Below are positions 59,459 through 64,000 of a stretch of 64,000 nucleotides of DNA, one piece after another. Location: the NCBI RefSeq assembly GCF_000716605.1, contig NZ_JNXE01000037.1, positions 39,958-103,957 on the forward strand, in the 5' to 3' direction. Under the pieces are notes generated by a model. It did not search any database and had not been told where the DNA came from. It saw only the letters and a list, made by a program, of their open reading frames with translations. This DNA is from Streptomyces sp. NRRL F-525. Its GTDB lineage: Bacteria > Actinomycetota > Actinomycetes > Streptomycetales > Streptomycetaceae. The first letter of the stretch is position 1. Each line of letters begins with the position of its first letter. The position numbers and the translations under genes are program-made.

Positions 59459-61708
59459 TTGTCAAACAGCGATGAAATTCACGGTGAGCAGGAATTCATC
59501 GACGGTCTGTACGCACGCGTGGACGCGCTGCGCGGCGCCACCGAGGACTCCGTCACGGACGCGCTCGGGCAGGGCAACACGCCCATGCAGGCCCGGCTGG
59601 AGCGGGACATCCTGGTCGCCGAGCGCTCGGGGCTGCTCGCCGCGCTGAACGCCGTGGACGGCTCGCTCTGCTTCGGCCGGATCGACCTGACCTCCGGCGT
59701 CACCCACCACATCGGCCGTATCGGCATCCGCTCCGACGACGCCGACCTCACGCCGATCCTGATCGACTGGCGGGCCGACGTCGCCCGCCCCTTCTACCTG
59801 GCCACCGGCCACACCCCGATGGACCTGCGCCGCCGTCGGCACCTCACCACCGACGGGCGCCGCGTCACCGCCCTGCACGACGAGATCCTCGACCTCGGCG
59901 ACGCCACCCGCACCGGCCACGAGGACCCGAGCGGCGACGCCGTCCTGCTCGCCGCGCTCAACTCCGCGCGCACCGGCCGGATGAGCGACATCGTGCAGAC
60001 CATCCAGGCCGAGCAGGACGAGATCATCCGCGCGCCCTACCGCGGGGTGCTCGTCGTCGAGGGCGGCCCCGGCACCGGCAAGACCGCCGTCGCGCTGCAC
60101 CGGGCCGCGTATCTCCTCTACGAATACCGGGAGTTGCTCGCCAAGCGGGCCGTCCTGATCGTCGGTCCGAACCCCGCGTTCCTCGGCTACATCGGCGAGG
60201 TGCTGCCGTCGCTGGGCGAGACCGGCGTGCTGCTGGCGACCGTCGGCGAGCTGTTCCCCGGCGTGAAGGCGACGGCGACCGACAGCAGGGCGGCGGCCGC
60301 GGTGAAGGGCCGCGCCGACATGGCCGACGTCCTCGCCGCCGTCGTACGCGACTGGCAGTCGCTGCCCGACCCGGTGATCGCGATCGAGCACGACCGCGAG
60401 ATCCTGATGCTCGACGACGGTCTCGTACGGGTCGCTCGCGACCGCGCGCGCGAGGCCGGGCTCCCGCACAACGCGGCCCGGGAGCACTTCGAGGGCCACA
60501 TCCTCAACACGCTCACCGAACTGTTCGCCGAACGCATCGGCACCGACCCCTTCGACGGCAGCAACCTCCTCGACCCCAGCGACATCACCCAGATCCGCGA
60601 CGAACTCGCCGAGAACCCCGAAGTCTGGGCCGCCATCGACCAGTTGTGGCCGCGGCTGACCCCGCAGTACCTCGTCGCGGACTTCCTCGCCGACCCCGTG
60701 GGCTACGTCTCCGACGACGACGCGGATGCCATCCGGCGGCCGGTGACGCGGGAGTGGACCGTGGCGGACGTACCGCTGCTGGACGAGGCGGCGGAGCTCC
60801 TCGGGCGGGACGACCGGGTGCGGCTGGCCCGCGCTCAGCGGGAGAGGGAGGAGCAAGTGTCGTTCGCGCAGGGGGTGTTGGACGTGTCCTTCGCTTCCCG
60901 GACGTTCGAGTTCGAGGACAAGGAGGAGGGCGATCCGGAGGGGTCCGAGGTGCTGTCGGCGCACGACATCATCGACGCGGAGCGCTTCGCGGAGCGGCAC
61001 GAGGAGGAGGACCACCGCAGCGCCGCCGAGCGCGCGGCGGCCGACCGGACCTGGGCGTTCGGGCACATCATCGTCGACGAGGCGCAGGAACTCTCCCCGA
61101 TGGCCTGGCGGTTGCTGATGCGGCGGAGTCCCACGCGGTCGATGACGCTGGTCGGTGACCCGGCCCAGACCGCGGAGGCGGCGGGCGTCGGCTCCTGGTC
61201 GGAGATCCTCGCCCCGTACGTCGAGGACCGCTACGACCACACCCGCCTCGGCGTCAACTACCGCACCCCCGCCGAGATCATGGACCTCGCTGCGGCGGTC
61301 GTCCGCGCGGAGAATCCTGACTTCGAGCCGCCGAGTTCTGTGCGGGCCACTGGGGTACGGCCCTGGGTGCGGGCGACTGACGATCTGCCGGGGGCTGTTG
61401 CCAAGGCCGTGGGTGAACTTGCCCCTGCGGAAGGGCGGTTGGCGGTGATCGCGCCTCGGGATCTGCATCGGCGGCTTGCGGCGCGGCTGGACGGGGTGAC
61501 GGCCGGGGCCGAGCCGGATCTGACGCGGAGCGTCGTTCTGCTTGATCCTCGGCAGGCGAAGGGGCTGGAGTTCGACTCGGTGTTGGTTGTCGAGCCGGGG
61601 CGGTACGGGACGAGTGATCTGTATGTGGCGTTGACTCGGGCTACGCAGCGGTTGGGGGTGTTGCATACGGGGGCGCTGCCGCTGAGCTTGGCGGAAGCGG
61701 GGGCGTAG
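59459..61708 (+). CDS. helD: HelD-like UvrD-family RNA polymerase recycling factor
   Basis: About 749 residues. TTG 59459 has GGGAG 5 nt upstream; GTG 59453 overlaps that site and is the alternative. An N-terminal helical arm (about 10-60) precedes the 1A domain with Walker A GGPGTGKTAVALH (~205), Walker B HIIVDEAQELSP, motif III LVGDPAQTAEAAG and the 2A motifs GVNYRTPAEIM and KGLEFDSVLVVEP, ending with VALTRATQRLGVLHTG. HelD-type proteins release stalled RNA polymerase from nucleic acid. No rifamycin-associated element is visible upstream, so a HelR-type resistance role is not suggested. Confidence 0.88.
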   Translation: MSNSDEIHGEQEFIDGLYARVDALRGATEDSVTDALGQGNTPMQARLERDILVAERSGLLAALNAVDGSLCFGRIDLTSGVTHHIGRIGIRSDDADLTPILIDWRADVARPFYLATGHTPMDLRRRRHLTTDGRRVTALHDEILDLGDATRTGHEDPSGDAVLLAALNSARTGRMSDIVQTIQAEQDEIIRAPYRGVLVVEGGPGTGKTAVALHRAAYLLYEYRELLAKRAVLIVGPNPAFLGYIGEVLPSLGETGVLLATVGELFPGVKATATDSRAAAAVKGRADMADVLAAVVRDWQSLPDPVIAIEHDREILMLDDGLVRVARDRAREAGLPHNAAREHFEGHILNTLTELFAERIGTDPFDGSNLLDPSDITQIRDELAENPEVWAAIDQLWPRLTPQYLVADFLADPVGYVSDDDADAIRRPVTREWTVADVPLLDEAAELLGRDDRVRLARAQREREEQVSFAQGVLDVSFASRTFEFEDKEEGDPEGSEVLSAHDIIDAERFAERHEEEDHRSAAERAAADRTWAFGHIIVDEAQELSPMAWRLLMRRSPTRSMTLVGDPAQTAEAAGVGSWSEILAPYVEDRYDHTRLGVNYRTPAEIMDLAAAVVRAENPDFEPPSSVRATGVRPWVRATDDLPGAVAKAVGELAPAEGRLAVIAPRDLHRRLAARLDGVTAGAEPDLTRSVVLLDPRQAKGLEFDSVLVVEPGRYGTSDLYVALTRATQRLGVLHTGALPLSLAEAGA

Positions 61709-61723
61709 TGAAGGTGGGCGTCC

Positions 61724-61800
61724 CTGGGGGCTGCGCCCCCAGACCCCCATCGGCCCTGAAGGGGCCTCGTCCTCAAACGCCGGACGGGCTGGATATTGCC
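61724..61800 (-). repeat. 77-bp intergenic repeat, copy 2
   Basis: Inverted copy of 15419-15495 (74/77 matches). It follows the helD stop by 15 bp, in the space between convergent helD and glgB, again a terminator-like position with two hairpins. Confidence 0.85.
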
Positions 61801-61865
61801 GGCCTGGGTTGAAAGGTCCCGGCCAGCGCTGTGAAGTTGCCGGCCGGGAAGTGGAGTTGTGGGTG

Positions 61866-64000
61866 TTATGCCGGCCTCAGCCACACCGTCGCCAAGGGAG
61901 GCAACGTCACTCGGATGCTCGTCGGGCGGCCGTGCCACGGTTGGGGTTCTGGCTTGATGGGGTCGGGGTTGGTGATGTCGCTGCCGCCGTAGCGGGCCGT
62001 GTCGGTGTTGAGGGTTTCGTGCCAGGCGGGGATGTCTTCGGGGGTGCCGAGGCGGTAGTCGTGGCGGACTACGGGGGAGAGGTTGCTGACGGCGAGGAGG
62101 GGGGAGCCGTCGGTGTCGTAGCGGAGGAAGGCGAAGACGTTGTCCTCGGCGGCGTCTCCGGTGATCCACTGGAAGCCGGACGGGTCGGTGTCGAGTTGCC
62201 AGAGGGCGGGGGTGTGGCGGTAGACCGTGTTGAGGTCGCGGACGAGGTCGCGTACGCCTCGGTGGTCGGCCTCGGCGCCGTAGGAGGGGTCCAGGAGCCA
62301 CCAGTCGGGGCCGTTCGTCTCCGACCACTCGGCGCCCTGGGCGAACTCCTGGCCCATGAAGAGGAGTTGCTTGCCGGGGTGGGCCCACATGAAGGCGAGG
62401 TAGGCGCGGAGGTTGGCGCGTTGTTGCCACCAGTCGCCGGGCATCTTGGAGACCAACGAGCGCTTGCCGTGGACCACTTCGTCGTGGGAGATGGGGAGGA
62501 CGTAGTTCTCGCTGTAGGCGTAGACCATCGAGAACGTCATCTCGCCGTGGTGGTGCTTGCGGTGGACGGGTTCGTGCGACATGTAGTCGAGCGAGTCGTG
62601 CATCCAGCCCATGTTCCACTTCAACCCGAAGCCCAGGCCGCCGAATCCGCCGGGGCCGATGTGGTGCGTGGCGCGGGTAACGCCGTCCCAGGCGGTGGAC
62701 TCCTCGGCGATCGTCACGACACCGGGCACCCTGCGGTACACCGTCGCGTTCATCTCCTGGAGGAAGGCGACGGCGTCGAGGTTCTCGCGGCCGCCGTGCT
62801 CGTTCGGGGTCCACTGGCCCGGTTCGCGTGAGTAGTCGAGGTAGAGCATCGAGGCGACCGCGTCCACGCGCAGGCCGTCGATGTGGAACTCCTCGCACCA
62901 GTAGACGGCGTTCGCCACAAGGAAGTTGCGCACCTCGCGGCGGCCGAAGTCGAACTCCAGGGTGCCCCAGTCGGGGTGCGCGGCCCGGAGCGGGTCCTCG
63001 TGCTCGTACAGGGGGCGGCCGTCGAACTCGGCCAACGCCCAGTCGTCGCGCGGGAAGTGGGCCGGGACCCAGTCCATCAGGACGCCGATACCGGCCTGGT
63101 GCAGGGCGTCGACGAGGAACTTGAAGTCGTCGGGGGTGCCGAGGCGGGCGGTGGGGGCGTAGAAGCCGGTGACCTGGTAACCCCAGGAGCCGCCGTACGG
63201 GTGCTCGGCCACCGGCATCATCTCGACGTGGGTGAAGCCCAAGTCCTTGACGTAGGCGGGGAGTTGCTCGGCGAGTTGACGGTATGTCAGGCCCGGGCGC
63301 CAGGAGGCGAGATGGAGTTCGTAGATGGAGAGGGGGGCTTTGTGGGCGGGGAGTTCGGCGCGCTGGGCGAGCCACTCCGCGTCGTTCCACTCGTAGTGCG
63401 AGGCGTGGACGATCGAGGAGGTGGCGGGCGGGACCTCGGTGCGGCGGGCCATGGGGTCGGCGCGCATCGTCTTCGAACCGTCGGGCCGGGTGATCTCGAA
63501 CTTGTACAGCTCGCCCTCGCCGACGCCCGGCATGAACAGTTCCCAGACACCGGTGCCGCCGAGTGAGCGCAGTGGGGCGCCCGTTCCGTCCCAGAAGTTG
63601 AAGGTGCCGGCGAGGCGCACGCCCTGGGCGTCCGGTGCCCACACGGTGAAGCGGGTGCCGGTGACCCCCTGATGCGTCATCGTCCGTGCCCCGAGCGCCT
63701 GCCACAACTCCTCGTGCCGGCCCTCACCGATCAGGTGGAGATCCAGATCGCCGAGCGCGGGGAGGAACCGGTAGGCGTCCTCGACCTCTTGCACGGCGCC
63801 GTCGTAGGCCACGAGCAGTTTGTACTCCGGCACGCCTTGCAGCGGCAGCAGCCCGGAGAAGAATCCGTCCCCGTCGTTGTGCAGCTCGGCCTTCAACTGG
63901 CCTGCTACGACTGTGACTCCGAGGGCGAACGGCCGGAACGCGCGGAAGGCTATGCCGCCGGGGACCGGGTGGGCGCCGAGTACGGAGTGGGGGGCGTGGT
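61866..64000 (-). CDS. glgB: 1,4-alpha-glucan branching enzyme (5' part beyond window)
   Basis: About 711 codons visible; the frame stays open through the right edge (reading [15 protein letters not shown] at the edge), so the start lies outside. GH13 enzyme introducing alpha-1,6 branches into glycogen. An N-terminal CBM48 region ([20 protein letters not shown]) is followed by the TIM barrel with [17 protein letters not shown] (nucleophile Asp), VVTIAEEST (acid/base Glu) and [13 protein letters not shown] (transition-state Asp), then the beta C-domain. By synteny GlgBI (SCO5440), first of the glgB-pep2-glgE-type cluster that would continue rightward. Confidence 0.96.
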   Translation of the reverse strand, partial: HAPHSVLGAHPVPGGIAFRAFRPFALGVTVVAGQLKAELHNDGDGFFSGLLPLQGVPEYKLLVAYDGAVQEVEDAYRFLPALGDLDLHLIGEGRHEELWQALGARTMTHQGVTGTRFTVWAPDAQGVRLAGTFNFWDGTGAPLRSLGGTGVWELFMPGVGEGELYKFEITRPDGSKTMRADPMARRTEVPPATSSIVHASHYEWNDAEWLAQRAELPAHKAPLSIYELHLASWRPGLTYRQLAEQLPAYVKDLGFTHVEMMPVAEHPYGGSWGYQVTGFYAPTARLGTPDDFKFLVDALHQAGIGVLMDWVPAHFPRDDWALAEFDGRPLYEHEDPLRAAHPDWGTLEFDFGRREVRNFLVANAVYWCEEFHIDGLRVDAVASMLYLDYSREPGQWTPNEHGGRENLDAVAFLQEMNATVYRRVPGVVTIAEESTAWDGVTRATHHIGPGGFGGLGFGLKWNMGWMHDSLDYMSHEPVHRKHHHGEMTFSMVYAYSENYVLPISHDEVVHGKRSLVSKMPGDWWQQRANLRAYLAFMWAHPGKQLLFMGQEFAQGAEWSETNGPDWWLLDPSYGAEADHRGVRDLVRDLNTVYRHTPALWQLDTDPSGFQWITGDAAEDNVFAFLRYDTDGSPLLAVSNLSPVVRHDYRLGTPEDIPAWHETLNTDTARYGGSDITNPDPIKPEPQPWHGRPTSIRVTLPPLATVWLRPA

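Noticed and set aside
61258..63705. 815-codon minus-strand frame across glgB and helD
   Set aside because: Shadow of glgB in another frame; Arg/Pro-rich without a fold.

Overview
The window is high-GC DNA with extreme third-position G/C bias, frequent GTG (and some TTG) starts and 4-bp GTGA/ATGA gene overlaps: an actinobacterium, almost certainly Streptomyces. Gene content and order match, from memory, the conserved core of the S. coelicolor chromosome around SCO5396-SCO5440: filP, scy, mce, thiolase, meaB, absC, icmA, a YbbN-type thioredoxin, pyk2-ackA-pta, pfkA2, a sugar ABC transporter, a DcuS-like two-component system with its carboxylate carrier, MerR-thioredoxin, HelD and glgB. No tRNA, rRNA, CRISPR array, IS element, integrase or att site was recognised.

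Layout. 0-5.8 kb: two paralogous ATPase+permease ABC-2 modules, then a DHA2-type MFS exporter divergent from its TetR regulator, with two matching operators between them. 5.9-10.8 kb: the coiled-coil polarity proteins FilP and Scy. 11-13.8 kb: methylmalonyl-CoA epimerase, thiolase and the mutase G-protein MeaB. 14-21 kb: MFS, AbsC-like MarR, three tandem AIM24 paralogues, small membrane proteins, a thiamine-binding-type protein and two P-loop/phosphotransferase genes. 21.3-26 kb: a CslA-like cellulose synthase, a GlxA-like copper radical oxidase and a GH6 lipoprotein, i.e. a tip-glycan locus. 26-30.8 kb: MarR, DUF3817, isobutyryl-CoA mutase IcmA behind a perfect 24-bp palindrome, TetR and a thioredoxin/TPR protein. 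31.4-34.1 kb: three exported or membrane proteins, including a Ser/Thr/Ala-rich one. 34.2-40.2 kb: pyruvate kinase, acetate kinase and phosphotransacetylase, divergent from phosphofructokinase.

41-52 kb is the most accessory-looking part. Two NB-ARC/TPR (STAND, NLR-like) proteins in opposite orientation bracket a three-gene sugar ABC importer. A nucleoside-phosphorylase-type protein lies directly upstream of the second NLR; its C-terminal tail carries a ~22-residue motif that recurs at the N-terminus of the first NLR. This resembles bacterial amyloid-signalling effector/NLR pairs. The phosphorylase and the second NLR are separated by what looks like a single-nucleotide frame break, so they may be one split polypeptide. 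This is the best candidate for an under-described system in the window.

52-64 kb: response regulator/sensor kinase and dicarboxylate symporter, a DUF2127 membrane protein with an AAA+ ATPase, MerR-thioredoxin behind a triplicated 20-bp operator-like unit, HelD, and glgB running off the right edge. A 77-bp intergenic repeat occurs twice in inverted orientation (15.4 and 61.7 kb).
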